From positions 5,915,501-5,979,500 of the forward strand of contig JALGPY010000005.1 of assembly GCA_023055425.1 (NCBI GenBank): a DNA stretch of 64,000 nt, written 5' to 3'. Position numbers and translations under genes: made by a program. Under the pieces are notes generated by a model, which worked only from the letters and a program-made list of their open reading frames with translations, made no database searches and was not told the origin of the DNA. How positions within the stretch are numbered: the first letter of the stretch is position 1; every line of letters starts with the position of its first letter. This stretch comes from Linanthus parryae. Its lineage: Eukaryota; Streptophyta; Magnoliopsida; Ericales; Polemoniaceae. Below, one piece after another: positions 24,254 through 37,602 of this stretch.

Positions 24254-25445
24254 TGAGACTTTGTGTTCTTTGTTGTGAGAAAGTGAAAAGTGTCACTAGG
24301 AAGTGATAGTGGAAGGAATCACTCTTGTTTTGTTTGGATATAGGGAAGTTTGAAGTTTGGTTAAATATGATGGTTTGAGTGCACAGAAGGTGATAGGTAG
24401 CTTCAGGTGACCAACCTTGAATCTACTGAGTTGGTGAAGAACTTGAGGACTTGTTCTGTTTTCCAGCATTTTGGCCAAAAGTGGGGTTACTAGGAAATAC
24501 TAGCCTCATTGCTACTACAATGGGTAGAGTGATTGGGGATTGTTTCTTTTGCTTATTGTTCGTGTTGGTTGTTGGTAAACTTAGGCGATAATCGGTACAG
24601 TTAGAGTTGTCCGCTACAATTGACTCATCATCTGTCAGTGATTCTCTCCGTGACATTTTTGTCTGTATAGTGATACGTTTACAACCTAGTAGATATAGAC
24701 TGCTCTTGCAGAATCATGTAAATCATGTGTGAATGATGCAGGACCTAATTGCAATACAAAAAATAAAACTCAGTGTCTAAAAATTTGTCCATTGTTAGCA
24801 GTGTGAGTTCGGGACAACTTTTTCATGTACCATTTTTATTAGTCCTTTCAGATGAGAGTTTATTTAAACAGTTACAGCCTGTTGGAATAACAATATTCGA
24901 TTTTGTTGATTTTTTAGGGTTTCTCAGCTGCATTCAGAGCTACTTTTTTTATTCAGAGACTCACGGCGATTGTCTCCGATCAAGTGCTTCACTGCGTCAC
25001 AAAAGATCGATTTTCGACAATTTTTTCCTCTCTATGGATTTCTTTCTGGTTGATTACAAGAACTTGACAGCAGAATATACAAAGTTGTTGCAAGGTTATG
25101 GAAGCAAAGTAGGTCTAACTCTTTGACTATGAAGATAAGTGAGAAAAAAACCCCACAAAGTAAAACCTATAACTATCAACCCAAACTCACCAAACTCTTC
25201 AAGATCATCACTCACAAGTCAAAACCAATCCAGGAAGAAGCAGCATTAGAAAAACTTTTCTTGAAAGCATACAAGTAGTTGAGCTCAAAATCAAAGTCAC
25301 TCTAAACCCACCTATTAGTTTTCCTTCCAAAACATCCCAAAGCCAAAGTGAGCGATCGTATAAATCATCTCCAATCTCCTTCTCAACCTCAAATCACAGC
25401 TCAAAACTCAAAACTCAAACCTTACTGGTCACTAATCTAGTCTTC
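24254..25445. other. Shared upstream region of the divergent LTPG pair
   Basis: This 1.2 kb separates two start codons facing away from each other, so it should hold both promoters. A 77-codon minus-strand frame begins with ATG at 24656 and is rich in Ser/Asn/Thr; I see no domain in it and do not call it a gene. GCTTCACTGCGTCA at about 24986 recurs near 29228. Confidence 0.4.
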
Positions 25446-26883
25446 ATGGATCGATTCAGTAGTTTTCTCATTGTAGTTGTTGCATCACTGCTATTTCTTG
25501 CAGCTGAAGCTCAAATTAGCACGCCATGCACGAGTTCGGCGATTTCTAGCTTCACACCATGCTTGAACTTCATCACTGGAAGCAGCAGCAATGGGGGCTC
25601 ACCAACTCCTGGTTGCTGCGACTCGATCAAGTCTATAATGAGCGGTAACATAGACTGCATGTGTCTCATTATAACTGGAAACGTTCCTCTTTCGCTTCCC
25701 ATTAACAGAACCTTAGCGATTTCTCTCCCAAAGGCATGTAAAGGGAGCCAAGTACCACTTCAGTGCAAAGGTGATAACTAATTAACTTTGTCTTGAACAC
25801 CTACTTCCTCTGTTCCCTCTCTTTTTCGCCAGTTTAACTTTTTTCTCCGTAATCGGATGATTTGGTCAGCAAGATAATGCAATTTTTTGACAAAAAGTTC
25901 ATGGTAATCAAATCACCATGAAAAAAAAGATTAACAACTTTTTTGCATATTTTGCTAATCAAATCACCGGATCAAAGTGACCCAGTGAATAGTGGTAAAA
26001 GTCAAACTGGCGAAACGAGCTAGAACGGAGGCAGTACACTTTTTGGTTTCTTACTCGTGTTTTTTGTGATGTTTTGTAGCTACTGGCATTCCGCTGCCAG
26101 CACCGGGTCCCGTTTTATTCGGGCCCACGAGCTCCCCTTCCGGTGATTCTCCGTCGCCTGCTGCTGATTCTCCTTTTAGTCCAAGAGGTAATGCAAAACA
26201 TAGTGTACACATTTCTTCCATTATGTGCATGTTTGGAAGCACTGTTTTTAAACAAGATTGTTTAGAAACATTGTTTTTCTTAAAACATGTTTGTGAGACA
26301 TATTTGGTGGACTGGTAAAAACAAAAACAGATGAAAAAAACAGTACCACTTAAGGTGGTTTATTGATTTTTTTTGTACTTTTGGTGGTTAAACATATTCA
26401 TACTTGTGATGATGGCAAAATAACAACTATATGCTGTTGTTATATGTACACGATGATGTTAGAGTAAATTAACAACGGAATTTAATATTGTTACCAAATG
26501 TGTCATTGATTCCAAACAAATTTTCTGATTTTTTTTTTCTAGACGTGATTTTCATCATATTTTTTTCCCATTGTTCTTTTTTTTTGAAAACAGATACCAA
26601 ACATCGATAAAAAGAATCAAGTTTAATATGGGCATTTCTTGTCGTTTTTGTAGCCTCCAAGGCATCCACGGTAGCGCCATCGCCAGCTGAAACGACTTCT
26701 TCAGTGATATCACCTGCATCGCCTCCCGCAGATGAAGATGAAGTTGATCAGGCTCCAACTGCAAATCCGGGGATTCGACCGGTTGTGACTAATCCGATAT
26801 CAGCTTCCACTCCATCATTCATCCCATCTCCATATAATTTGCTGGTCTTCATAGCCATTGCAATGGCCTTGAAATGTCTTTGA
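25446..26883 (+). CDS. GPI-anchored non-specific lipid-transfer protein (LTPG)
   Basis: Three exons, 25446-25770, 26080-26187 and 26654-26883, all GT-AG and phase 1, give a product of 220 residues. Residues 1-22 are a signal peptide ending A-E-A. The LTP core has the eight-cysteine order: P-C-T, P-C-L-N-F, G-C-C-D-S, D-C-M-C, K-A-C and Q-C. A long Pro/Ser/Ala-rich linker (S-P-S-P-A-A-D-S-P) comes from exons 2 and 3, and the end is hydrophobic (Y-N-L-L-V-F-I-A-I-A-M-A-L), fitting a GPI anchor signal. Intron 1 contains a Stowaway-like MITE. It is divergent from the LTPG at 23418-24253, which lacks the middle exon. The likely role is lipid binding or transport at the cell surface. Confidence 0.85.
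25802..26036. mobile_element. Stowaway-like MITE in LTPG intron 1
   Basis: Ends TACTTCCTCTGTTCC and the complement of TACTGCCTCCGTTC, with CGCCAGTTT near each end. The TA dinucleotide at both ends fits a TA target. Confidence 0.75.
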
Positions 26884-27483
26884 ATTAAATTTTTAGCCAT
26901 GAAATGTGTGACGCTGCGCCGTGTCACCAGAAAACATACACTTAGCTCCTTTGTTTGTGCTTCGATGTTCATAATAGTTATCTTTACGTTTGCTTATGAA
27001 TGTAATTTTAAGCGATTCATACTGCCATTTCTGCTTAGGGCCAGCATCGAATCTACTTGGATAGTTATTCTTTTGGTTTTTATTTTTTTTTAGTACGAGT
27101 GGTTAAGATGAGGAGAGTATACAGTTTATTCTCTCTTCTCACCTCAACACTCATTTTTAAAAAACTAAAACCAAAAAACAATCTATCCAAACTACTCCAA
27201 TATATTCAACTAGATTTTTCGCCCCCTTGCACTATGGCGATGCTGAGGATCGTAAAATTGTCTCTATACTAATTTGTCTGTTCCCGATCTGTTATTCCTC
27301 GCATATGCTTTCTATTTTTGTCTCCGTCTTTGTTCTTACTAGGCGTCGCATCTTTTTATCCAAGCGCCCGCCACGTTAGCTACTAACATAGCTTGGTGTA
27401 CTTCGATCACTCATCTCTATCCGATATTTTTTTCTCTTTTAAAGCTCCCGAGGGGTGTTAGCATCTATTGAAAAAAGCAAAAT

Positions 27484-28562
27484 ATGGCGAGTGGCATGAA
27501 GCTTACTTTGATCGCTGTCTTTTTCTTTTCTGTTTTCGTGTTTAGTACGGTGGTAGCGTTAGTTTCCATAGAGACGGAAATCATGCAGTGCAAGCACCAA
27601 TGTAGAGCCCTGAGGCAGGCTGATCAGCAGCAAAAGGAAGATTGCGCGAAGAAATGCGATAGGTATTATAAGGAGAAAATGGAAAGGGAGCAGGAAAAGG
27701 GTGATGTTGAAGGAGAGCGCGAAAACAGAATGGAGATTGTAAATCCTGGTAGATGATGAGTTATGTTTATTTATATACAACTACTACCTCTGTTCCGCCA
27801 GAAACTTCCCGGTTGACTTTTTCACCCATAATCATGTCACTTTGACCCGTGATTTGATTAGCAAAACGATTGAAGAATATGATCATCTTTTCATGGTGTT
27901 GTAGAGTAAGTTTACTCTACACCACCATGAAAAAGTTACCAAATTATCGCATCGTTTTGCTATACAGATCAGACATGGTTACATGTGAAAAAGTAAACTA
28001 GGAAGTTTTAGGTGAAATTAGAGCTGTTGTTAGTTTGGTTAACCCTAACCGGGCCCGGACCAAAAAACCATGAACCGCATGTTACGGTTCGGTTATGGTT
28101 AATCGTTAAGCGGTTATAGTTAACCGTCCCGTGTGTTTTCTAGAAACCGCTAACCGGCCCGGCCCGTGTAACCGTAACCGCCTAAACGCGTTTGGTTCGG
28201 ACCGTTTAAAAATTGCTATTTATTTTTAAAATATCAGTTTTATTATGTGTGTGTGTGTCATAACTTGTTGTGAAAGTAAAGTTATACGGGCCAGTCAAAA
28301 ACTCGTCGGTTAACTTACACGGGCCGGTTTTCGGTTCGGTCACGGTTATGGTTTGATTTGGTCCCGGTTAATTATCAAGAGTGCATAGGTTAATCTCTAA
28401 GCTTTCGTACGATGGCTGTTTACAGGAAGAGGAACTAAGACTCTGGTTCGCCAAGGCAGAAGCTGGCCACGAATGTACAAGAGAATGAGTTTGATGAAAT
28501 CTTCAAAAGTCTATAGGAAACCTTCAACAGTTACCGATGCTTTCTTCAAGAGCACCACTTAA
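27484..28562 (+). CDS. Secreted alpha-hairpinin-like (vicilin-type) cysteine peptide
   Basis: Two exons, 27484-27748 and 28426-28562, join in phase 1 and give 133 residues. Residues 1 to about 26 are a signal peptide (L-T-L-I-A-V-F-F-F-S-V-F-V-F). Then comes C-K-H-Q-C, 13 residues, and C-A-K-K-C, the C-x3-C-x(10-15)-C-x3-C pattern of alpha-hairpinins and of the peptides at the N-terminus of vicilin precursors, followed by a charged Glu/Lys helix. Exon 2 adds a basic Arg/Lys/Ser-rich tail ending F-F-K-S-T-T. If the intron is retained, the protein stops at residue 90. No cupin domain follows, so this is not a full vicilin. Known alpha-hairpinins include antimicrobial and trypsin-inhibitor peptides. 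The second exon is inferred from splice sites only. Confidence 0.6.
27783..28018. mobile_element. Stowaway-like MITE, right end degraded
   Basis: Left end TACTACCTCTGTTCCGCC. The interior has GATTTGATTAGCAAAACGA and the palindrome GTAGAGTAAGTTTACTCTAC. The right terminal repeat is incomplete next to the following GC-rich repeat. It lies in the intron of the alpha-hairpinin-like gene. Confidence 0.65.
28019..28380. mobile_element. GC-rich repeat of the TAGAGCTGT family
   Basis: Starts TAGAGCTGTTGTTAG and contains many GGTTCGGTTA and GGTTAACCG words as in 52312-52784. The right end is not defined. It lies in the intron of the alpha-hairpinin-like gene. Confidence 0.45.
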
Positions 28563-28900
28563 TCGTTTGAAGGCGTTACTGTTTTAACGCCCCGTCTCTG
28601 TCTGCTTATGTGTGTGTTTAATTTGTCGAGGTTTGATGACGTTGAGCCTCGCATGGTACTGAAATATGCTCAGTGTTATGATCATATGTATCCTTAAAGT
28701 TCTCATTATATATTTCTATGTATATATGGAATAAATATTTCATAGAGAATTCACTCAAAAAAAATCATAGAGAAGGTTTTCTTACCGGACAACATAACAT
28801 ATCGTTTAGGGGTGTCAAATCGCAATTTTTCTATTTTCTTTATTATTTTTAGTAACTCCTTATTACGTCATAATTTCTTGAGCTAGGAAACCCAATCCTC

Positions 28901-29062
28901 GGTATCATTTGTCTGTATTATTTTTAGTATCCTTATTATGATTGGTCCATGTCATATTTTTTATTCAACTTAATTGTTTTAAAATTCTATAAAATTGATG
29001 TAAAATAGAAACATAGACCAATCAGAGTAAGGATACAAAAAATGATACACACAAATGATACA
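28901..29062. mobile_element. Short MITE with about 50-bp inverted ends
   Basis: GGTATCATTTGT at the left and ACAAATGATAC at the right open long inverted arms that share GTATCCTTA and GATTGGTC. The whole unit is about 160 bp and would fold back on itself. Confidence 0.65.
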
Positions 29063-29315
29063 GAAGATCCTGACTCTGTGAGTTTTGTAAGTTTTTATTT
29101 TTTTCTTACTACTATTTTTAGCAGCTTCTATCAGAATAGGTCAATTAAAACAGTTGTAACCGACAAACATAATCATATCTTATTCTATTGAAATTTTAGG
29201 GTTTTTTTCTGACATACGTTCTCCTGCTTCACTGCGTCAGAAACTTAGTAAATCACTGGAATAAGCAAACACTGATCGTAATAATGCTTTTACTTCGTTA
29301 ACAATGAAGTAGGAT

Positions 29316-29690
29316 TTATGATGATGATGTTGGTGGGCAGATACATTGTTTGCCAACTTGGGCACAAGTGAAGAGACAAGTGCATCTGCTTTCTTCTGGG
29401 TTTGGAGGGATTATTTGGATGATGCGTTTCTTGTATAGGTTCGTGCACTCATTGAAGCAAGCATTTGGAACTGGAGACTGTACTTGAAATTGATCCACGC
29501 ATATTTTCTTCTTCCCTTCACTTGTTCTCGCAAGACCTGTTGGAACCAAAAACACATGATAATTAAAACCACGCTAAAAAAAAGAAAAAAAAAATGTTGA
29601 TGTTACAAGCATGAAATTATAGGAAAACATACCTGAAATTACGACGAGAGTCACTAGGAAGACGATGATTGGAGAATGTAGCTTCGCCAT
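29316..29690 (-). CDS. Defensin-like secreted peptide (DEFL), copy 1
   Basis: Two exons on the minus strand, 29633-29690 (58 bp) and 29316-29536, phase 1, giving 92 residues. Exon 1 encodes most of a signal peptide (M-A-K-L-H-S-P-I-I-V-F-L-V-T-L). Exon 2 holds eight cysteines spaced C-x13-C-x3-C-x20-C-x1-C-x3-C-x6-C-x1-C. The exon layout (intron near the end of the signal peptide) and eight cysteines fit plant defensin-like genes; members are often antimicrobial or act in signalling. The paralogue at 33241-33663 has the same intron position and identical exon 1 length. The cysteine spacing differs from the classic defensin pattern, so the exact subclass is open. Confidence 0.75.
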
Positions 29691-29984
29691 TTCGAAGTTA
29701 ACAATTACTAATGTAGAAGTACAAAAATGTTCGCTTCAATATGTATGGATCTGATTAATCAATCGATCTGTGAATGATACTCAATACAATTTCTCCATTT
29801 TAAAGGGGAAGACGTAGAGATCCTGCATTTGTTAAGGTGTATATCTTAGTGATATATATCCTTTAACATATTTATTTACCAGATATTCAAGATACTTTAC
29901 CTTTTTTATGATGATATTTACCAGATATTGTATACTGGTTGATACCGTGCGTGGGGTTGACTTGAAATTTGAGCTTTTTTGAGA

Positions 29985-30137
29985 AATTGTTTTGTCGTCA
30001 ACCGGGTTTGAACCCGGGACCTCATGCACTACGACTTGAGCTACAGCCATAATTGTGAAATTTGACTTTTTGAAGGTGCTAAATGGATCTAATGCATGGG
30101 CTTCCAACTCTCTACCACTTGAGCTACCACCCTAACT
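29985..30137 (-). mobile_element. SINE with tandemly duplicated head
   Basis: On the minus strand: TTAGGGTGGTAGCTCAAGTGG (A box), then a second degenerate head (GGCTGTAGCTCAAGTCG), then CCCGGGTTCAAACCCGG (B box). The sequence before each head (CACCTTCAAAAAGTCAA) is also duplicated, so flank and head were copied together. It is the same family as 62084-62190. Confidence 0.65.
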
Positions 30138-30184
30138 GCGAAACTTGACTTTTTGAAGGTGCTAAATGATAATGTGTAATAATA

Positions 30185-31829
<1,645 letters not shown>

Positions 31830-32020
31830 GTAGTAATATTATTTTCCTTTTTCATCTTTTTGAGTATTATTAGCTTGGCCAATCAATCGTGCCGTATTGT
31901 GCCCTTAGACGGACCTTGTTGTGTAATATAGGCCCGACATGGCCCACCTAGCAAGACCAGACTGTGTCGTGCTAGGCCGGCTCTAAGTAAGCCTTGACTT
32001 GTTCGAATCTACCATTGACC

Positions 32021-32210
32021 AGTGGCGGAGGTAGAAAATCAAAGCAAACAGAAAATATAATTAATGTAATATTAATAGTATTTGATTCCCGTCGAGACAA
32101 TAATGTATATTTTATAAGGGTGCATTTGTGGAAAAACTATGAAGAGTGGAGGTACCAGTGATTTTTTTTTTTTTTTAAAGTCAGGGCCCCTTAGTCCCTC
32201 TGCAACTGCC
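32021..32210. mobile_element. Small repeat with GTGGCGGAGG start
   Basis: Begins AGTGGCGGAGG and ends GCAACTGCC, flanked by TTGACC at 32015-32020 and 32211-32216. It resembles the GGCGGA-ended units at 14124 and 63431. Confidence 0.5.
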
Positions 32211-32251
32211 GTTGACCTCTGTACTTCCAACCGGAAACATTTTCAACTATA

Positions 32252-32497
32252 TACTACCTCTGTACTTCACTTTTAATCACGATTTATTGGGTCAATTTGA
32301 CACGGTAATTTGATTAGAAAAAGGATACAAAAATTTAATAATCTTGACATGGTCTTGTAGAGCAAAATCAACCCTATAACACCATGGAAAATTTGCTTAA
32401 AAATAATATTGTTTTCTTTCTAAATCACCGAGTCAAAGTGACCAAGTTACCGACTGAAAAGTCAGAACAAGACTATACAGAAGAAACGGATGTAGTA
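32252..32497. mobile_element. Stowaway-like MITE
   Basis: Ends TACTACCTCTGTACTTC and the complement of TACTACATCCGTTTC. The interior has the family words TAATTTGATTAG and GTAGAGCAAAATCAACCCTA. Confidence 0.7.
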
Positions 32498-32701
32498 TGA
32501 AAGAAAGTGTACAACATTTCAAAGCATGGATACTATATACTACATATAATCACTTTTTAAGTAAAATCAAATGTAACGTTGGCAATGTACTAGACCCAAA
32601 AACTCAAATTTACTTTATAGTTCACCGTTTTTTGTTTGGGCAAATACTTGGATCCAGCTAGATAGAAATATGTTATAATTGCCTCCGGTGGAGATTTTAC
32701 C

Positions 32702-33091
32702 CAGGCCCGTCTCTACCCTAAGGTAAATTATGGCTTTGCCTAGGGCCCCAAGATTAAAGAGGCCCCTAATTGATATATGGGGGGTGCTTATGTAATTTAG
32801 AAAAAACGTAACATATCAACCGTCTTTGTGTCACTTGCCTCACTTGAGTACTAATTCAACATCAACTCGTGTAATGTTGTCATTTTATTTAGTTAGATGC
32901 CTAGTTTTATTACAATCTATTTCACATATGTGGGACAAAATTCATTACATCATTTCTTAAGTATATTCATCTGTATGGCAATTTCTTAAGTATATTCATC
33001 TGTACGGAAAAAAAATGACAATTATTTTTCATATTTTAAAATTTTATAATAAAGAAATGCCAAAGTCTCATAAAAGCTAGAGACGGCCCTG
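32702..33091. mobile_element. hAT-like MITE
   Basis: Ends CAGGCCCGTCTCTA and TAGAGACGGCCCTG are inverted with one mismatch. Flanks ATTTTACC (left) and ATTTTTACC (right) look like an 8-bp target duplication with one indel. The CAGG-type ends and 8-bp duplication are hAT traits. It contains a 24-bp tandem repeat near 32960-33005. Confidence 0.65.
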
Positions 33092-33240
33092 AATTTTTAC
33101 CAGATAGTCCTAAGTTGCCACATTCATTGAATTACACATTGTGTTACATCATTTCAGAAGTCCGCAAATAAAAAATGAACAAACAGTTCTGTTTTCTCAC
33201 GATAACGTGTTTATTCTTCATCTTAAGGAAAGGAATTCGC

Positions 33241-33663
33241 CTAAGGCCCCCAAAAGCCCTGCGGGTGCCGTTTAAAGTTAGATGGTGGGCAAATACACTG
33301 TTCGCCCACTTGGTAACAAGTGAATACACAAACGCACTTGTTATCTTTTGGGTTTGGAAGGACGATTTGGATCAGGTGATCCTTGTAGTAGCCCGTGCAG
33401 TCTCTGGAGCAATCCTCCACAGTCGACACTGGAAACCGATCCGTGCAGATTTTCGTCTCTGCATTTGTCTTCGCCATAGCTGCTGAATCGGAAAAAAGTA
33501 AACAATAAATAAATTAATATCGACTTATAAATCAGCCACGCTTGGACCCATAGTGATGGAACTAATTAGTATATTGTAATATGAAGAGTGGAATTGAAAA
33601 CTAACCTGAAACTACAAGTAGAATAGCGAGGAAGGAGACGGGTGGAGGCTTCGATTTGGCCAT
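33241..33663 (-). CDS. Defensin-like secreted peptide (DEFL), copy 2
   Basis: Two exons on the minus strand, 33606-33663 (58 bp) and 33241-33482, phase 1, giving 99 residues. Exon 1 encodes a signal peptide start (M-A-K-S-K-P-P-P-V-S-F-L-A-I-L-L). The mature part has eight cysteines spaced C-x11-C-x3-C-x20-C-x1-C-x3-C-x6-C-x1-C, the same as the paralogue at 29316-29690 except for the first loop. Shared blocks include I-Q-I and P-N-P, F-T-C, Q-V-G and Q-C-I-C-P-P. The C-terminus is longer (about 13 residues past the last cysteine-proline-proline), apparently by loss of the ancestral stop. The likely role is an apoplastic defence or signalling peptide. Confidence 0.75.
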
Positions 33664-34896
33664 TTTGGAGAGATTAACAATGTGTAAGGAAAAAATGTTT
33701 GGTTGATCTGTGGAGTATTTTTTGAGACATCGATTAACAATCTGTCGGGGTATATAAATATTCCATTTGCAATCATCTATTTTCAGATAGTATAATATTT
33801 TAAAAAATTTACCATGATTTTATCTTCATATATTTTGACATTCCTTTTAAAATACCTTTCTCTTTATTAAAACTTCCCTACCTTTTCTTAAAAAAAAAAA
33901 TAGTGCCTCCGTTATACTCTGGCATCTTTTTACTTCTTGAAAAATATTTAGATGAAAAGACAAAAACACTTCAAAATAATTTTAACAAGTCGAATGAAAA
34001 AAGTTGATATATGTTGTGTATAAACAAAAAGACAAAACCAAACAGAAGAAACCATCTATAAACTCTAACTTGAACATGTCGTTTGCACAAACACTAAAAA
34101 GAAATGAGAGTATGAAAGCCATTTTGTAGAAAAATGACTAGAACATATTGTATATTCACATGTAGGCAAAGCTTTTTTTCTCAAAAAAAAAAAAAAATAC
34201 AAAGCCAAGCATACACGTGAATAGTATTAGATTGCGGAAACTCGGAGAATTCAATTTCATACTGTCCAAGTTCATCCAGCCAAGAGTATGACACGAAGCC
34301 ATTTTGGATTTATTTTACAAAAGTTCAAAAAAAGACACACGGTCCTCAAAAAAAAATCACACTAATAATTTATGAGTTCTTGAGAAGGTTGGAGAATATC
34401 AAAAGAAGGGATCGGAATTAGCACTAAAGAAAGGTTTTTTTTAGGAAGGGGATGTTTTTTTTAAGGTGTTAATGTTTTAAAAGAATTAACAAATTTATGG
34501 AGATTAAATAACAAATTTATGGAGATTAATCATGAATTTTTTGGAAATGTCAAACTTGTCAAAAATAAAAGATTGGAAATATGAAAATTTAGTTTTAAAT
34601 ACTATTAATGAGGGGTAATTTAGTCACGACAACATAAATCTGATGTAAGCATCACAGTGGTGAAAGAATCACTACCCAAAATTAATTGTATCATTAAAGC
34701 TAGTATTAAATTTATTTGGCAGAAATTCAAGTTACTTCATTTTTCATAACTATTCATGAATTGAATTGAACCGGCTCATTAATTTAGTGTATGTTTTGTG
34801 ATATGTTTTTAAGATAAATCCTAGGTGGATATATTTGTAAATAAACTGACGACAAAACAATTTTTCAAAAAAAAAAAAAAGAGTTTTACCCAAAAG
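33664..34896. other. Intergenic, no gene recognised
   Basis: Very AT-rich. The first few hundred bases should contain the promoter of DEFL copy 2. A 20-bp direct repeat (AACAAATTTATGGAGATTAA) lies near 34490-34530. Nothing coding is seen. Confidence 0.45.
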
Positions 34897-35085
34897 AATA
34901 AGCCTAAAGAAAAAAGGAGAAACAGTTTGACCTAATTCTGAATAAGTCGGAGCTACACAGGGATATCCGAAGCCGGCTACACAGGAGGATCCCGTTGGCA
35001 AAACACCGGTCGATTCGTTAGGGCAACAGTTTGGCTTATTGACAGTAGAAGAAGAGGAAGACGTAGTCGAGTTTGAGAGCAATCG

Positions 35086-36295
35086 ATGCAGAGAAGCACT
35101 GAAGTGCCATTGCCATTGTTTGGTTGGTTCGTTCCTTCTCCCAAAAGGATGAATGTTTGGGCGATGAAGTTACTATTCAAAAAGATCTGGTTGGATGGTG
35201 AGAACGTGATCATAAACGAAAACAGACCTAATCTTTTCATTCTAAGCTTCCCAAGCAAAGAATCTAAATATAGGGTTTTAGCGGGGGGACCATGTATATT
35301 CGATGGAAACGCACTACTACTAAAGTCATGGGAAGTGAGTGTTACAGTAGATACAGTGGTTTTCGACTCAATAGATATTTGGGGTGCAAATCTACAATCT
35401 TCCAATCTTTGCTCAGACGGTAGAAGACTCTAAGGATGTCGTACATGGTTGGGGTGAAATCCTTGACACGGATACACGGATTATGTCGGGAGAAGGTGGA
35501 GATTATATGCGTTTTCGTGTCCGGCTTAATGCCATGAATCCATTACGAAGAGGGAGACATGTTAAAATCCTTGAGAAGAAACTATGGCTTGACTTCAAAT
35601 ATGAACGAGTTGCGAACGTATGCTCATGGTGTGGAAGGCTAAACCATTACGGAGAAGATTGTACATTCATTAAAAATGAAGATAAGCTAACCAAGAACCT
35701 AGGATACGGCTCCTGGTTGACGTTCAAATCACCATTGAAGAAAAATTTACTGAACAAAGAGGGGTTCCCAAAGGAGAAAGAGAAGAAAGATGAAGTAATG
35801 GACGGTAGCTCAGAATTTTCCGATGAATATTCATCATCAAGGGAGCAGGGCACAATCAACGAAGATGAAGACATGGAAACTGACTCAATTCCTACCAACT
35901 CACCAAGCACTCAACCAGGGATTGTAATACGAGACAACCCACTGGCAACATACCTCCCAAAGATCAAACCTTCGGCATCAGCTTCGGCCAAGGGAAAAGA
36001 ACCAATGCAGAGTCCAACAAAGAAGGTGAGGGTTCCACCGGCTATCAAGACAAACGCTACGCCTCGCAAGAATCAAGGAAAAAGAAAGTCAAGGGAAAGC
36101 ATAGCCAACCCTGTGAAGAGTAGGAAGGCCGCAAATACAGCCACCAAAATTAGGAAAGGAGATGATGGTAAACAACAGATACAAGGTAACATACATGTTT
36201 CTCATACTGGGATTCCGCAACCAGAACGTGGCGCCGTTAAAGACCCACAAGCAAGAGTGGCAGTGACTTCTCCACAGCACTGCCAGGCGCAATGA
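35086..36295 (+). pseudogene. LINE ORF1 remnant (DUF4283-like, CCHC knuckle)
   Basis: Two overlapping frames (35086-35433 and 35384-36295) make one ORF1 split by a single-base frameshift near 35380. The first has the DUF4283-type RNA-binding region. The second has the zinc knuckle C-S-W-C-G-R-L-N-H-Y-G-E-D-C (C-x2-C-x4-H-x4-C) and a long charged tail rich in Lys and Ser. Plant L1 ORF1 proteins bind their own RNA. The frameshift should inactivate it. Confidence 0.8.
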
Positions 36296-37602
36296 ATCTC
36301 TTAAGTTGGAACGTGCGGGGGCTTGGGAAACCCCGTAACGTGACCTCTCTTCACGACCTGGTGAGGAGATAGAAGCCCAATCTGGTCTTCTTGATGGAAA
36401 CTAGACTATTCGCGAATGAGATGGAAGCAATAAAACATAGGTGTGGGTATGCAAACGGAATTTACTACGATTGCGAGGATCGTATAGCTGGATTAGCGTT
36501 ACTCTGGGACCGGGAGGTAAATTTTACTTTGAAACATTATGCAAAACATTTTATTAAAGGTTATGTTCAGTTTAAAGATGCAGAACAGACATGGGTTTTC
36601 ACGGGGTTCTATGGAGATCCTGCTCGCAAAAACAGGAAACACTCGTGGAACCTTTTAGCACGTCTAAAGCCTCTTAATCAGCCGTGGTTGGTTATTGGGG
36701 ATTTTAACGCTATTACTTCTACAATTGACAAAGAGGGTGGTCGAGCAGTCACTCTGAGACATGTAGAAGACTTTAATAGAGTTATTCACAAGCTCGAATT
36801 GCGTGACTTGGGGTTTAATGGTAACAGGTTCACGTGGTCGAACAACCAACCGGATGGGCGAGCAAATAGAGAGAGAATTGATCGTTGTTTAGTTACGAAT
36901 AATTGGGTTGAAGCTTTTGGCCAAGCCCGAGTGAACCACCTAGTGGTGGACACGTCGGATCATGCTCCGTTGGAAGTTTTAGTGGGAAGTTGCAACAAGT
37001 AGCAAAACAGAGGCAAGGGAAGATTTTACTTGGAAGCAATGTGATTTAACCACAAATATTTCCACCAGGTGATAACCGAAAGGTGGGAGGGGAGTACTGG
37101 ATCAGTATCGGAAAAATTGGAGGCAGTGGCTAATAGGCCACGCAGTTGGGAGAAGCATGAATTTGGTAGTGTGCGCAAAACATTATAAAACTTGCGTCAA
37201 AAGCTTCAACAGTTGGGAGCACAACCCCAAACATTTGACAATCTCGAAGAAGTGAAACAAGTAAAAGGTGAACTATCTCGTCTATTACATCAAGAAGTGA
37301 TGTGGAGGCAAAGGTCGCGAGAACTTTGGTTAAAGAACGGCGACCGAAACACAAAATATTTTCACCGGAAGTGCTCTATTCGACGAGCTCGAAACACAAT
37401 TTCGGGGACTGAAAACCCCACTGAACAGTGGAAGGAAGATGTTGATGTGGTCCAGTCCACAATATTAGAATATTTCAAACATCTTTTCACCACCAGTGAG
37501 CCTCTACGGGCAACAATGGAACCCATCTTGGAACCGGTCGAGGAGATACTGTGTGCTGAACACAGAACGCTGCTAGAGCAGCCTTTCACCGCTGCTGAGT
37601 GA
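36293..37602 (+). pseudogene. LINE ORF2 N-terminus, apurinic-type endonuclease
   Basis: The frame opens with W-N-V-R-G-L-G, meets an in-frame TAG after L-V-R-R (near 36371), then continues with M-E-T-R, V-I-G-D-F-N-A-I, and S-D-H-A-P-L, the metal- and phosphate-binding motifs of LINE endonucleases. Further stops occur between 37000 and 37192, and a linker segment runs to 37602, where the LTR element is inserted. Confidence 0.8.

Noticed and set aside
24773..25126. 117-codon plus-strand frame upstream of the second LTPG
   Set aside because: It starts at GTG, not ATG, has no domain, and lies in the shared promoter region.
27559..27780. 73-codon minus-strand frame
   Set aside because: Antisense shadow of the alpha-hairpinin-like first exon.
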